From Cepaea nemoralis (taxonomy: Eukaryota; Mollusca; Gastropoda; Stylommatophora; Helicidae): DNA of 64,000 bases. Location: positions 419,001 through 483,000 of the forward strand of contig JACEFZ010022404.1 of assembly GCA_014155875.1 (NCBI GenBank), read 5' to 3'. Shown here piece after piece: positions 36,268 through 50,180 of this stretch (position 1 is its first letter; each line of letters starts with the position of its first letter). The position numbers and the translations under genes were made by a program. The notes under the pieces are model-generated. The model made no database searches. It saw only the letters and a program-made list of their open reading frames with translations, and was not told the origin of the DNA.

Positions 36268-36812
36268 ACCTTTATGTGCTATTTATAGCAATACTGTGTC
36301 ATCAGCATGCCGAATCTCTGGTATGTCATGACCACCACTATTTAGGGCAACATATAGCTCACTGTTTATGTCATCTCTGACATTTCTCATTACATTTTTT
36401 TGGCGTACTTGTTAGAAGCAGAACGCAGCCCTGACGTGATTCCTTGTTTGATGTCAAACCAATCTGATGTCTCCCCATCTATTCTAACCGCTGCTTGTTG
36501 GTCTAGATAGAGCATTTTTATGAGTTGTATTAGATGTGATGGAAAGCTCATATTCCTCATAATCTCCCGAAGTCTCTGATGTTTTACACGATAAAATACC
36601 TTTGAATAGTCCACAAACCAAGAGAATAGGTTAACTTTAAATTTCTGCACTTCTCTAATATTAAACGCATGTTGAGTATGTGATCTCTTGTTCCTCTTCC
36701 TTGTCTATATCCAACTTGAATCACGTTAATTTCATCTTCAATGCTCATACGAAGTCTTCCCATTATGATTTTTAATCGAATTTTACTTGCATGAGTGATC
36801 AGAGCAACAGTT

Positions 36813-38508
<1,696 letters not shown>

Positions 38509-38517
38509 TTACACTTA

Positions 38518-39632
38518 GATAAATATGAGGGAAAAAGACTATCCAATATAGTGATCAACAGAATATTGTGTTTGTAGATCAGGAAAAGGCTTTCGACATA
38601 GTAGACAGATACAAATTATGGACCATCTTTGAAGACTGTGGTATACAAGGGCGATTGCTAGAGGAGATCATAGCCATGTTTCACTCGAGCCGAAGTGCAG
38701 TAAGAACACAAAAAGGTATATCAGATATGTTCACAGTCAATACAGGAGTGAGACAGGGATGTGTGCTCTCTCCTTTGCTATTTAATATCTACATGGACAG
38801 AATATTCAAAGAAGCAATTCTTGACAGAACAGACTCCGAAAATTTAGAACTCTTTACTCCAGATGAAACAACTGACCCACAGGAAATAAATGAACTTCTA
38901 TTTGCAGACGATCAGTGCCTGTTTTACAGCGATGAGGGCGGACTACAAAATCATATTACTAATCTGTTCAACCTGCAGCAGATACAATGAGTATAAACAC
39001 AGCCAAAACCGAAGTAAGGCATGTTAGCGGATTGCTGGGCCCACTAAGTATACAAATAAATAGCACAACTCCGATACAAGTTAAATAATTCAAATATCGT
39101 GGCAGTATGATCACAGAAGATGGCAGATTGGACAGAGAAATTGAAATCAGATGTCAAAAAGCTAGTGCACTTATATATCAACTATCACTATTACTGAAAC
39201 ATCCAAATATACCCATGTCCGCAAAACGACAGATAATAAACAGCATATTCACACCAACCCTATGCTACCAATCTCAAACTTGGACTTTATCCAAATCACA
39301 CTTTCGCAAAATCAACACATGCGAGTTGAGTTGCCTGAGGAGAGCTGCCAACTTAACAATCCGAGACAGAGTAAGAAATGCTGTTATCAGACAGACAGTG
39401 GGATCAACACTTGCACATTTATTGAAAGTCAGAAGATCAAGTGGTTTGGCCATGTCGCTAGAATGCAACACCAACAACTACCATCACTGGCCTTACATCA
39501 AAGATCATCTGCGACGAGATCAAAAGGACGTTCAAGAATGACACTATCCAGTGCCGATCACCGGGCGCTGGAGCGCAAATTATTCCTCTCCACGACGCTT
39601 GACGGCAGAAGTGGAAGATGATGATGATGATC
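38518..39632 (+). pseudogene. LINE-B: RT fragment to 3' end with (GAT)n tail
   Basis: The frame at 38568-38990 carries FVDQEKAFDIVDRYKLW (motif A), VNTGVRQGCVLSPLLFNIYMD (motif B) and LLFADDQCLF (motif C). After a stop it continues at 39107-39541 (MITEDGRLDREIEIRC, LCYQSQTWTLSKS, RDRVRNAVIRQTVGS) and shifts again near the end. The 3' end CGACGCTTGACGGCAGAAG runs into (GAT)n at 39618-39631. It is 5'-truncated and appears to have inserted beside LINE-E. A related 3' end occurs near 11865. Confidence 0.88.
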
Positions 39633-39636
39633 CATT

Positions 39637-40700
39637 AAGTCTAGAGTGATTCTCACCTGGCTTTGGAAGTGAGACCAGGTAGCTGTGCAGCCAATCCTGG
39701 GGTATTTCCGCCGCTTCCATGCTTAGTTTGAAACAAAGAATCTTCTCCTCCAAGTCCCCATCTTGCATGTTACTCATATGGGTGTACCACATGCCGTCAA
39801 GGCCTGGCGCTGTGTTTTTAGCCCTCTTCAGTACCCGTCTAATATTCTCTACCTTAACCTCTCAGTCCTTCATAGTGAGCGGTGACAATGCTTCTCTGAC
39901 CATATCTTTAACAGCTCTGTCTTGCTTTTCCGTCTGTTATAAAAATCGTACAAGAAAAGCCTCCCCTTTGTCCTGGTCAGTTGTCATAGGTCGGTTGTTA
40001 TCGTTATAAACGGTACCATGTTTACAAGGCATCATATGTCTGTTCATCTGCCGGTGCAGCTTCCAGAATTTACTCAATGTCACATCCCCGCCGAATTCAT
40101 GTATAAACTGTTCCCACTTCATCCTTTTTACGTCTGCTGTCTGGAGTTTAAACTTCTGCACCTTTACTTGTGTATACCTTTCCGCCTCCTCCAATTCTGT
40201 GACAAGTTGCTTGCTTGCTTGCTTGTGTTCGTTGGCTTGAGCTCCAACGCGAAGTCCTGTATGTCGGATGAAGGCATCCTGTTGTCCAACATCAGTGTGA
40301 TGTCATACAGGACCTGAGTTTTGCGTGAGTATCCGTTGTCCCATGTCTGGCTTATTGGTGTGCAGACTGGTGGTTCCTCGCCGTACAGGCAGACACTCTC
40401 CGACTTCGGAGGAATCGGCGATCCTACTGACTTTAGCCAGGACCCCGTAGGGACCTGTTGCCCAGGACGCTCGACGAGGACGCGTCAATAGGTCTTGGCC
40501 AGTATATAACCCGGCCCTGGTGCCTTGGAAACACCTCTGCGTCCCTCTGTGACAAGTGAATTTGTTGCTCTCCGCACCCTCTGCAAATTCCTCATGGCCA
40601 CCCTCTTTTGCTTCCATGATGTTTCCACCTCTGGTTTCCATCATGGTGGTTGGGTGAAGAGTCTTCTTGTTGTTTTAGAATGTCTCTGTTACCGAAGGCG
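39637..40700 (-). pseudogene. LINE-E fragment: pre-RT and start of RT
   Basis: Minus-strand codons read KQKRVAMRNLQRV before the repeat-Y insert, then VTELEEAERYTQVKVQKFK and WEQFIHEFGGDVTLSKFWKLHRQM (39937-40194), the linker seen between endonuclease and RT in jockey/CR1-like LINEs. The RT start IPQDWLHSYLVSLPKPGENHSRL lies at 39650-39760. It stops abruptly at the LINE-B tail. The exact clade is uncertain. Confidence 0.75.
40208..40545 (-). mobile_element. Short retroposed repeat Y, longer copy, with 12-bp target duplication
   Basis: TCTGTGACAAGT occurs at 40196-40207 and 40546-40557. With one copy removed, the LINE-E frame joins smoothly. On the minus strand the insert starts GGGACGCAGAGG and ends with a (GCAA)n tail. 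A 113-codon minus frame crosses it, but the frame is shared with LINE-E and shows no known domain. The copy at 6756-6943 shares the 3' part. It could be a SINE or the 3' end of an unrecognised LINE. Confidence 0.88.
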
Positions 40701-41927
40701 CCCCACTAACGAAGAGTATGTGCAAAACTAAGTGATTCATTTATCTTAATTCATAACATTCAATCAGGTTTTGGGCTCAAGTAGTGGATTAAATCCATGT
40801 AGTGTTACACAATTCGTAAAGTCATTCTTCATACCAGGACATACATGTGTTGTGGGCTATTACAGAGTGGAAAGGCTGGTCGGCACTGCCGCCAAGGGAT
40901 CAACAAAGGAATTCAACCGACAGCATGAACGCAGTTAAATAGGCCGGAGAAAAACCAGATCTTTCAAAAATCTGCGTCAAGAGTCATAATGCAGATGTTT
41001 GAACTGACGATCGGTGGGGCCAGGGAGATCTTGTTCACCAAGTGTACCAGTAAACGTGTCACTAAATATCGAACGGGTATATATTATTGCTTACTGATTT
41101 ACTGCCTAGGAGATCGAAACGCATATGGACGTGTTTGGAGTGTAGTGATAGTAACATGAGCTGGACATAATGGAACATTCACGACTTTTAGTGTATAAAT
41201 ATCCCTTAAGGGATTTAGAATGTAACTATGCAATTTGTCGGATAAAAATGATCACTTATTTTCTTTAAACCTTGAAACCCTTAATCTGATACTTAAAAAT
41301 AAAATAATAGCAAAATACAAAATATTACTTACTATCGTCACAAAGAATTTGTATTTGCTGTATGCGTCCTCTTTTATCTTGACATTTACTGGATACACTT
41401 CATGGAAAAGAAAGACATCTTAGGGAAACTATGGATGTGGAAATAAGACATGTAAAGCGGTAATTGATGCGATAAATCTTTCGATGGATGAATATTGATT
41501 TTATTTTCCTCATTTCCTTCTTGTGTAAAACCAGAGTGGACGAAGCATGGCTGCTTTGTATTTCGATACGGATCTCTGCTGGACAAGTTTATTTGGGTTT
41601 CATAACTCGTTAAGGTCATACCCCCGTGACCTCTAAAAGTATGAGATGATGCGGAAATTAACACCCCATTCAGATACACTCAGCACAATAGCATCATATC
41701 GTCTAACTGACTGCTACTCATTGCTTCCAAGTATGGTTGATGTTGAATAAATGTACGTGCAATTATGCTCTTCTTAAAGAACACACCTGTCAGAATAGAC
41801 ACACTGAAATACAGAAGTTTAAGAATGATGCGCAATTAAATGGCACAGACTTCGGTTTCAGAAATGGTGATGTGTTTGTTAACCCAGAGTAAGATTTAGG
41901 AAAGTGTGTGTTTGTATTTCATGCTGC

Positions 41928-41960
<33 letters not shown>

Positions 41961-42174
41961 ATTCGACAGCATTATCACCATGCTGCATGACACGTGCAGA
42001 ACGTCGCTCCCATGACAAATTTTCAGTGCTTCGCCAGCTCTCCTACCGTATGCGTTTTTAATGACGTGTCTCTTGTAATAGATATTGTGGTAGCTCTTTC
42101 TTGAATAATGCCGCCATGTGGTTTTTGATTAGGTTATCATCATTTTAAAACCTTTTAATTTGTTGGGTAGATGA
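40701..42174. other. No gene recognised
   Basis: Unassigned apart from a poly(A) tract at 41933-41959. No frame over 100 codons. Confidence 0.4.
41933..41959. repeat. Poly(A) tract
   Basis: A run of about 27 adenines after ATGCTGCGT. It may be the tail of an old retroposon, but no duplication was found. Confidence 0.8.
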
Positions 42175-42340
42175 GTACCCTACTGTGTGGTAACTGATAG
42201 CAACGAGCACGGCAGACATCACCTGGTGGTTTCTCGGTCCCTAGAGGTGCCTTTGCCAAACTGTGGCGGTTCCCTTCCCTAACACTTGGAGGGTGAGTAG
42301 GGATGTTCTTTTCTTCGAATTACCAGATTATGACAGCGAC
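42175..42340 (-). mobile_element. Fragment resembling the RTE2 5' leader
   Basis: GGTGGTTTCTCGGTCCCTAG followed by GTGCCTTTGCCAAAC and TTCCCTTCCCTAA parallels the block at 31270-31365 (GGTGGATACTCGGTCCCCAG and onward) in the same order and orientation. Short and diverged. Confidence 0.5.
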
Positions 42341-43589
42341 GTCCATGCCATGCATGTTCTTAAAGAAGGGCGTGAGTAACGCTGCTCTAGTGGCATAGTT
42401 AGTACTTGCTACAGGCTCTCCCAATGTCAAACCATTGATATAACAACAGTATAGATGCCAGCGATGAACAGCGCCTAATATATAATAACTGGAACTGACA
42501 ACAGCAAATTCGTTCTAACTTGAGTTCTTTATCATAAACCAGAATGTCATATTTATAGATACTCTTCTGGCTTATTTCCTTGATAGAGAGTTATTCCCAG
42601 TTTACAGTAGATCTGTCGAGAACACATCTGTGTCAAGTCACAGTTTATTTCTCAACCTCACCCATACAAATGCCCCATTATCATCCATATTTTATTATGT
42701 TGTTAATAAGCTATTTGAAGAGATGTTAGCAACGACTTAAACTTATTACAAAACGGTGTACATCTGAGATATGAAAACACAGCTTCGTCTATAAGCCAAA
42801 TTAGAAAACGCAAGTTGTTGTTGTTATTGTTGTTTTTGTTTATTTTGGTCTTATTTTTCAAAAGTCATCTCTGCGAGCGACGTGTTTGCTTCTGTTTCAC
42901 TTCTAACTGCATTCCAATTTGGTGTTAAATAAAGTACAGTTTGCGCAATCTATATTCCCGTGGGGGTTCGAATATATGTTATACGACCATTGTGCTATTT
43001 ATCAAACTCACCAGTACTGTTACGAAACCTAACAGAGCATACGAGCAAGAAAACTTGTCTTTTATTGACTGGTGATTTGTTCTTTTCGCTGTTGTGTCTA
43101 GTGCTGACATACACTAGTTGTTTCTGCTAGACAGTGCTTGTGATTTGCCCAATTAAATTGTGGATTCACGTAAACCAAGGGTTCTAATCCGAGGCGTTCT
43201 GGACGAAAAGTAAGTGTAATTAAGGATCTGGTGTCTCTCCTAATGATGAAAGATAAGGACACAGTCCCGAGATACTCAACATGCACGCTACAGGTGGCTC
43301 GTGGTTCTTCTTCCAGAAACCATGCCTTTCGTCGCTGTTCTTTCCAAGCCACTATGGCGCTTAATAAAGCCAAAGTATTTTTTAAATTTCCGAAATACAA
43401 TAGTGGTTATGAACTAGTATTCTTTGATGTTGACATCTTGTAGAATTGTATTATTTTTCTTGTTCTTAGTTCACAGTATTCTAAGAATGTGACTGTAATA
43501 TTTAAGTTGAAAACACTAATTGTTTCTTTAGTGATTGCAACATGGCCCATGACTGACATCCATAAGTTGCGACTGGAAAGATGAATGGT
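42341..43589. other. No gene recognised
   Basis: Unassigned; the 100-codon minus frame at 43098-43400 has no motif that I recognise. Confidence 0.4.
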
Positions 43590-44240
43590 CTTAAACAATT
43601 TACTTTAACCTGTTTGCTGGTGTTGTGCCATAGGTTCTTAATACTGTTTTACCTCTGCATGACCAGTCTGAGATTAGTTTCTTTATAACACCCCAATGTT
43701 GTTGATTACGGAGCCAAGATATTTACATTTTGTGACATCTGAAATTTATTCATTGTTGATTGTGATCTTTGGTTGGCGTACAGATGTGTCAGTGGATATT
43801 ATTTAACATTTGTTCAGAAACATAATTGTATTTCGACTGTGTCATATGACAGCCTGGAGCGTTGCTTTTAATCCTTTATCACCATCGGAGAGGAGGACTG
43901 TCCTATATGCATATCTAAGTTCTGGATTTTGATATCCCTCAATTATGAATGGATCAACATTTCCTCTGGTCTCATAGTATTTGAAATTTCGCATAGTGCA
44001 TATATGTTCAATAGGTATGAGTACTCTCTGCAATACTCTAAGATGATTTTCATGTTAAAGATAAGGCCTCTGCTACCTAGGCCCTGTCAGAGACATGCAC
44101 CTACTTTATGTAATTCATATTCTAACTTATTTTCAGCCCTATTCATCGTGTTTCCCAGGAGGATGTTACAAGCATGATTTATTAATTCGATGGTTCGATA
44201 AATGGTGTACAGTTTGAAACTTTCTATCTTTAGGAGAATA
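43590..44240 (-). pseudogene. Decayed LINE RT fragment
   Basis: Minus-strand codons near 43900 read ELRYAYRTVLLSDGDKGLKATLQ, a worn version of the RYADDTVLLSD motif C block. Flanking codons show the spacing of an RTE-like RT thumb. Stops are dense, so this is an old copy. Confidence 0.6.
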
Positions 44241-45120
44241 ATGTAGAATTGCTGACTATCATGCGACGGCAGGTGCAGACAAAAAGGTATGCAACGATCG
44301 TCGCTGATGTTTCAAGAGCAAAGGCAAAGGTGCTGGTGCTTCGTTTTCATCTAGGCGGATAACTATGAAGATCACTAGGAAAGTAGCACTTCAACTTGGC
44401 TAGTGGATTCCCCTCACGCCCACAACAGTAACATATTCACAGACGACTCCAATACACATATAACAAGGCTGTCGTTAGCAGTCGACATGTTCTCAGAACG
44501 TTTATTGGCAGCGCTGTAGCATCAATTTCATCACAACATATCCCACCGACCAGCCGTTCTCACTATCAGACCGATATGTTTGCATGACATCCCACTCGGC
44601 CAGCGAGCATCAAATGCAAACGTGCGGAACATTATTCACTGTTTCCACCGATGGCGATATTTGCAATGTGCAGACGCTCAACAGTTCTTCCACATGTCCT
44701 GCCTCTCTATCTTTAACTGAGACTGCGCCAACTTACAACAGGCCTATATTAATGTGAGAGTCTATAGTGTGTGGCGCTGGTTTTCTGGCCGTTCGCTTAC
44801 AATGTCTGACTTTATGTCCTAACAGTTGTTACAATGACTATAGTATGTCCAGAAATGAATGCCGTCATTCACGATCAATTATTTTGAAAACTGTCTGTTG
44901 CATCGTTATGAAATTTTTCCTGCCGTCTTATATTTACCCACACCCAAGGAATATGTCTTTGATAGGTCCAAAAGCAACTTAAATCATCGAAAGCGGCGAC
45001 ATTTCTTTGATGTTTTGGTGAAAAACTAGTGATTTCTCGCTAACAACTATGTTTTTACAGTAATGAATGCCCCGCCAATTCAGATGACGACACAAGGCGT
45101 ATCCGGATTTGTATCGGAGT
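44241..45120. other. No gene recognised
   Basis: Unassigned sequence with short frames only. Confidence 0.35.
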
Positions 45121-45553
45121 GGGTGCAGTAAAAGAAGTAGCTTAAAAGTCGACAGGGTCGACTGCATTGCACCGGGTTTTTATCCCATATGGCACAGTCT
45201 CTTTCCGCAGCGTGAAAAGCGTCGCACAAAGCACGAACATCGTAGTTCCAACGACGACCCTCGGGAGTCTCAGAAAAAATGCACCCGTGAAATGAAGGAC
45301 GCGGCCCGGAATCGAACATACAACCTTCGGAGCCCGAGTCAGACGGCTTGACCACTTCACCACGGAGAATCCCGAAATATAAGTCGCTTAAAAGTCGACA
45401 GCGTCGACTTCATTGCAGCGGGTTTTATCCCATTTGGCTCGGTCTCTTTCCGTAGCACGGAAAGCGTCGCACAAAGCACGAACTCCGTAGCTTTTAGAGA
45501 CGACCCACAAGAGTCTCCGAAACATTTAACTAGTAAACCGAAGGGCGCGGCCC

Positions 45554-45564
45554 GGAATCGAACC
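45554..45564 (-). promoter_or_regulatory. Pol III B box of the SINE dimer, unit 1
   Basis: GGTTCGATTCC on the minus strand is a canonical tRNA B box. The equivalent in unit 2 at 45308-45318 reads TGTTCGATTCC. Confidence 0.85.
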
Positions 45565-45593
45565 CACAACCTTCGGAGCACAAGTCAAACGGC

Positions 45594-45611
45594 TTGACCA
45601 CTTCGCCACAG
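45594..45611 (-). promoter_or_regulatory. Pol III A box of the SINE dimer, unit 1
   Basis: TGTGGCGAAGTGGTCAAG on the minus strand closely fits the tRNA A box (TRGYnnAnnnG). Confidence 0.8.
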
Positions 45612-45637
45612 AGGCTCCCAATCCCGAGAGGGGTGCA

Positions 45638-46503
45638 ATGTGTAATATTAGTAAAGACAGAGAATTTACAGAGTAATGAGGTAAATAATGTGTAAATTGA
45701 CAGGAAAGTAGAAGGAATATATGTCTTACCTTATTTTTCATTTCCTTCTTGTTTCTTCACCTGCTGATTAATAATGTGTACACAAGTATTCATGTTAGCT
45801 TTTTATATTGAGTCCTTACAAGCTTCAAAATAGCTGTGAGTTATTGTGCGTATGGAGTGACCAGAAATGATACCGCAATTTAGTCATCATGCTTCCATTT
45901 TTAAGGATCTGTTCAGGTGTCTGTGTAGTTTGTTCACACGACACATGGGTGACTGTCGTCTGTTGTCCCTGGGGTAAGAGGAATCAACAAGCACACTCTT
46001 TTAATTCTATATCATCAGCCTTGGAATCTAACTGATCTTTGTCTACACAACCCCTTCAGTCTCTGGATCATTATCTCTCTCTCTCTTCTTACCACGGGAC
46101 AATACCCCCTCTTCATATTCCTCCAGAACATACCCACACAACTCTGGCTTCTAACAAATGATAAAATAATTTAATAAAGAAAAGTGTCACGTGTATGCAA
46201 TGTATGTGTATAGACCTTCTGTAGTATAGTCTATTGTGTATGCGAGACGAGACCAGTTAGTTCAGGTTATTTCATCATAGTGTCCAGCCGTACCACAACA
46301 CAGCAAGTCAGAGGGTCCTCACCAAATGAAGCGTCTATCCGGCCAGGGGTCGACTTCTTCCAGTTGATCGTGGATAGTCTGGGTTCCTGGTTACTAATGT
46401 TGAATATGGTAGAATAAAGTCCATCATTTCGGAACACACGATGTATCTGATACGTATATATAAATCCTGTGACCTAGGAACACATTCACATAGCTCACAC
46501 GAT

Positions 46504-46544
<41 letters not shown>

Positions 46545-48208
46545 CCTTCTGTCTTTTTGGACAATGTTACTGAATGATTCTCATCACTATTCCACCTCGC
46601 TACCTACAACTGTCATAGTCACTGGAGGTGTTTACAGTTCCTAAAAGTCAGCTGTTTTGGCACTCAGCCCCTGACAAACTAATCCTTTCATTATAAACAA
46701 TCCTGCCTCAGGCGAGATTATGATTCCATGTGGAACGGAGAACTGCACTCGGTGTGACTGCCATTGTCCACACCTCTGAGTTGTCCTTCAGTTCTGATAT
46801 ACAGTAGAACCTGTCGAATAGAGAACATCCGGTGAGAGAAACCCGATTCAGACCTACTATATGTGAGTGTAGGCCGAAGGCCGTACTCAGATATGTATAT
46901 CCTGTTCAACATATAACTAAACTCTGGCATAAGGCAGAGGAGTTCATCACATTGGCCTGAGACGTGGTAAGAAAAGGACAGACTAAAGGAAAGCGAAGAA
47001 ACCCCAGTAGACACCTACCGGAAGATCCTACCATTGACATTTCCTTTATTCCCCCAACCACCCTCAATCTTACTGAATATCATCCCACGACATTGGTCTT
47101 AACCTGCTGAGTTAAACGATATACCACTCAACCTAGTTCAAGCAACGCATCAGCCTGCTACTGCCGACGCTCATAAAATAGGTTCCCACAACGCCCCATC
47201 ACTACACTCGATTCCAAGTATCTCCCAATTGTGCCTAGTCAACTACCAGCCTAGTATTACTCATACCTAATCTCTATCTATTTAATACCTTTATGTAATC
47301 TAGTCCTGTCCATAACTGAAACCACAAATTGACATTATAGACAAACGTCCGTCGACTTTAGTCGAAACGGGACACCGTAGTTTCTTTTCCAAACTGGAAC
47401 AGGAATAGCTTAACACTCCAGTTCGTTTTAATCCATTTGGCTCACTGATTGCAAACTTGTTATCCCCTGCCGAGAACTGAGTATCCGAATGACGTCACTG
47501 ACTTGGTCAGAAGCCAGGTGCAGAGAAACACTCCTTCTCTCATTGTTCGAATCGGGGTAAAGATTATGCCGGCTGGTCCCCCTTTGATCTGGGAAATACT
47601 TCTCCTGTATTCAAAGAATATTGGTTGGCGTTTGATCAGGGAAAAACCTTTCCCAGCCACACTGAGTCGCGGAGGCCTAGAGACGATTGTCTCTGTCAAT
47701 CCATCATTCTGGTGGGCATCTCCAGTAATCCGTGACAGTGACAGACCCGCTTTGAGTCTTCATGAAAGATTGTCTACTCTGCTGTTTACCGTTCAGAGAC
47801 GGAACATGATTACCTGTTTTGCACTATGAAAATAGTTGCCAGTGTCTCTGTAGTGGGCTTTCTTCTTAACGACCAAGATATTGGTACTCTTTTCATTGAA
47901 GTTGATAGATTGATTCGTATGCAGGTGTGTTGTTCCCTAATTTGACAACGTGTTTGCTCTCACGTTTCTTGTTATGCCACAATATGTCAGTTTCCACCGT
48001 AATATTACTCTTCTGTTGGTATTCGATGCGTTTATTGTGTGTGTGTTTTATTTTTTTTTGTTTGTCACCGCTATGGGCTTGCGGAATTGAAAATTCATCA
48101 CGATGGAATACAAACTGTTGCCATTGACATTAAGCTGATGCTGTAATGTTTATGGCCTGCAATTCGTTGGAGCAAAATATCCCAGTAAGTCTGCAATCTG
48201 CTCAGACC
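45638..48208. other. No gene recognised
   Basis: Mostly unassigned. Frames up to 126 codons (47449-47829) show no domain. GTTCGAATCGGGG near 47546 resembles a pol III B box but has no partner A box or repeat boundary that I can see. Confidence 0.35.
46503..46541. repeat. (CA)n microsatellite
   Basis: A pure CA run of about 39 bp. Confidence 0.95.
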
Positions 48209-49482
48209 TTAATCTGTGTCGGACGATTCCAGTAGGTTGATGATTGCTCTCGGTTGCATAAAATTCAATCCATCCTTTCTCCAATAGTCCTCTTCCTCAC
48301 ATTTTTTCAAGTACCTTTTATCAATATTTAATAGCGCGGACTGGGTTAGTATCTTGACGTCAGACAAATTGAATGTAGTATTGGCAGCTGTCATCTGTCC
48401 TTTAATTTTAGCCCACACAAGTTCTATAGGGTTTACATGAGAATGATACGGCGGAAGTCTCAAGCACCTATGGCCATGCTCTTCTATCAACTTCTATATG
48501 ATATTTCTTGCGTTTTTTGCGCCTGTTGTACAAGGGACAACAACTTTAGCTTGAAATATGTTTTTGGAAATGGTATATTTTCCCGTCGGAGCCATATCTG
48601 TCTTGCTTCCTTTGTGCTTGATGCTGTAGGTATTTTGTCTTCTTGGGCAACAACATTATGATATGATGCATTGGTGATGATTAGACAAGACGGTCTATTA
48701 AGGGATGGATGTACTGTATTCTCGAGCCAATCTCTAAATACATTACCATTCATCTCATTATGATAATCCCTATTGTCTGTATGCTTTGATACGAACAAGA
48801 GCCGAGCATTCTGTAATCAGCCGTTATGAGGATTGCCAGCATAGGCTATGACCAAACTCTGTTCTTTACTACTGGGCACATAACGCTTTATCTTTCAATC
48901 CACTGATTGCCATTCCTTTTCACTTGTGTGATGCGCATTGATCCACGTTTCATTCAAATACACGTCATAATTTCCTTTGCGCATTTCCCTTATTTCACGT
49001 AGGTATCTGCTTCTCATGGCTCCTAAATGCAGTTGCTCGCAAAGGATATTTCTACCTCCCTTGTACTTTCTAAAAGTGAAGCCTAATGTCCTTATAATTT
49101 TCCACAAAGTTGTTTTGGATAGCTCGTTGTTATTGTTCTTTCTGAACCAAACCCTCAGTTTTCTTACAGTCACTGTTTCTTTGGCATCCATTATTTTTAT
49201 AATAACTCGCCTGATGACATCCTTGTCAAAGTTGTCTACAATTGCCTTTCTACCTACCGTTTGCTTATCGCGTATTGGTTTCATTCCAGATTCTTGCACC
49301 CATCGACGAAATGACCGTTTACTCAAACCCAATGCATGCACTGTTCTTTTTTCGGGATTTGTAACAGTATGAAACAGTTTCCTGCGATCAGCTTCTTGAC
49401 AAAAATATGTGTACAACTTCATAGCGATGCTTTGAAGTGTACACAATTTCAAATTCAATCCCATTGAACAATATTTACACAT
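48209..49482 (-). pseudogene. Tc1/IS630-like DDE transposase, inactivated
   Basis: Minus-strand frame 49482-48895 starts with an HTH-type region (TVHALGLSKRSFRRWVQESG), a second DNA-binding block and the start of the DDE core. The first catalytic Asp motif, normally DETW, reads NETW (Asn codon 48952-48954). After a frame break near 48800-48895 the next block gives IITNASYHNV where DNASYH is usual (Thr codon 48673-48675), losing the second Asp. The last block (48209-48490) keeps PPYHSHVNPIELVW with the third acidic residue. Two of three catalytic residues are gone and the frame is broken twice, so it is dead. Inverted ends were not found. Confidence 0.85.
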
Positions 49483-50027
49483 TTAAATATTAGCTATTAA
49501 TATTATATTAATGGTAAGATTTATTTATATATTTATTTATATAATCACGTTGCATGAAAGACCCCACACTGTAGACACCTAGGAACAATCCATTTAACTG
49601 AGCGCAGTTCGTGCCAAAATGGAAACCACGAGACAATTTAAAAAAAAGCGTGGATGTGTCTTGGTGAAGCTGTAATTCTTTTAAAATTATAGACTTAATC
49701 TCTGAGGCGTAAATTATGTACCTCATATAAACAAACATTGAAATCTGCTGTACAATGTAAAGAACAAAAAAGTTTTTTTGTTGGGTGGACATAATGATAA
49801 GGTTATATGCTAAATCTCATAATTTTCCCTCAGTTGGTTACTGAGAGATGGAATTTTATGTTGGGGCAGAAAAAAAAATAAAGACTATAGTGGTTTCTGT
49901 ACGTGTTGCTGCTTCAAAAGAGTAGAGTTCGTGCCGAGTTTCCGTGCTAAAGTGAAATCGCATCGTTTGGGTTGTCAAAAGACGCTATTCCGTGACGTGG
50001 TTCCACTATTCCATCATGGCGCGTTTT
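49483..50027. other. No gene recognised
   Basis: AT-rich; probably includes noncoding parts of the Tc1-like element, but no ends are visible. Confidence 0.4.
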
Positions 50028-50180
50028 GTTGCTACTACTGACCGGAAGAACAGAATTATGTGTTCGTGTGTCGAGTAAGACCATAGTCTACTCTTGCAAA
50101 AGATAGGTGCTGAAGACGGAGGCAGCCAGCCAGGAGGCGCACCATAGAAATCAGGCTGCCACGCAATAACGCCGTGAATT

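Larger units (their letters stand above)
35270..36810 (-). pseudogene. LINE-D: RTE-like LINE, RT to C-terminus, broken
   Basis: A reversed GAATGAAT tail lies at 35276-35290. The minus strand then reads FCKGHATE and GKKGRGRPKRRWV (35284-35496), LNIAKTKIMHTDK and EYLVSLITNN (35708-36000), and after a SINE insert, FSWFVDYSKVFYRVKHQRL (motif A) with DIKQGITSG (36390-36650) and IQVGYRQGRGTRDHI (36584-36838). The motif C region near 36300 is damaged. The 5' half is missing. Confidence 0.8.
45128..45630 (-). mobile_element. Dimeric tRNA-derived SINE with one outer target duplication
   Basis: GGGTGCA at 45121-45127 and 45631-45637 flanks two head-to-tail units of about 250 bp. On the minus strand each unit starts with a tRNA-like head (GTGGCGAAGTGGTCAAG in unit 1, GTGGTGAAGTGGTCAAG in unit 2), has a B box, then a body with GTGCTTTGTGCGACGC and ends near GTCGACTTTTAAGC. 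No duplication separates the units, so the pair appears to have moved as one insertion. Confidence 0.88.

Noticed and set aside
45128..45630. Two true tRNA genes
   Set aside because: The heads have tRNA-like boxes but continue into a shared body with one outer target duplication, so they are SINE units.
47530..47570. Possible tRNA or SINE because of a GTTCGAATCGGGG B-box-like block
   Set aside because: I found no A box at a fitting distance, no cloverleaf and no target duplication.
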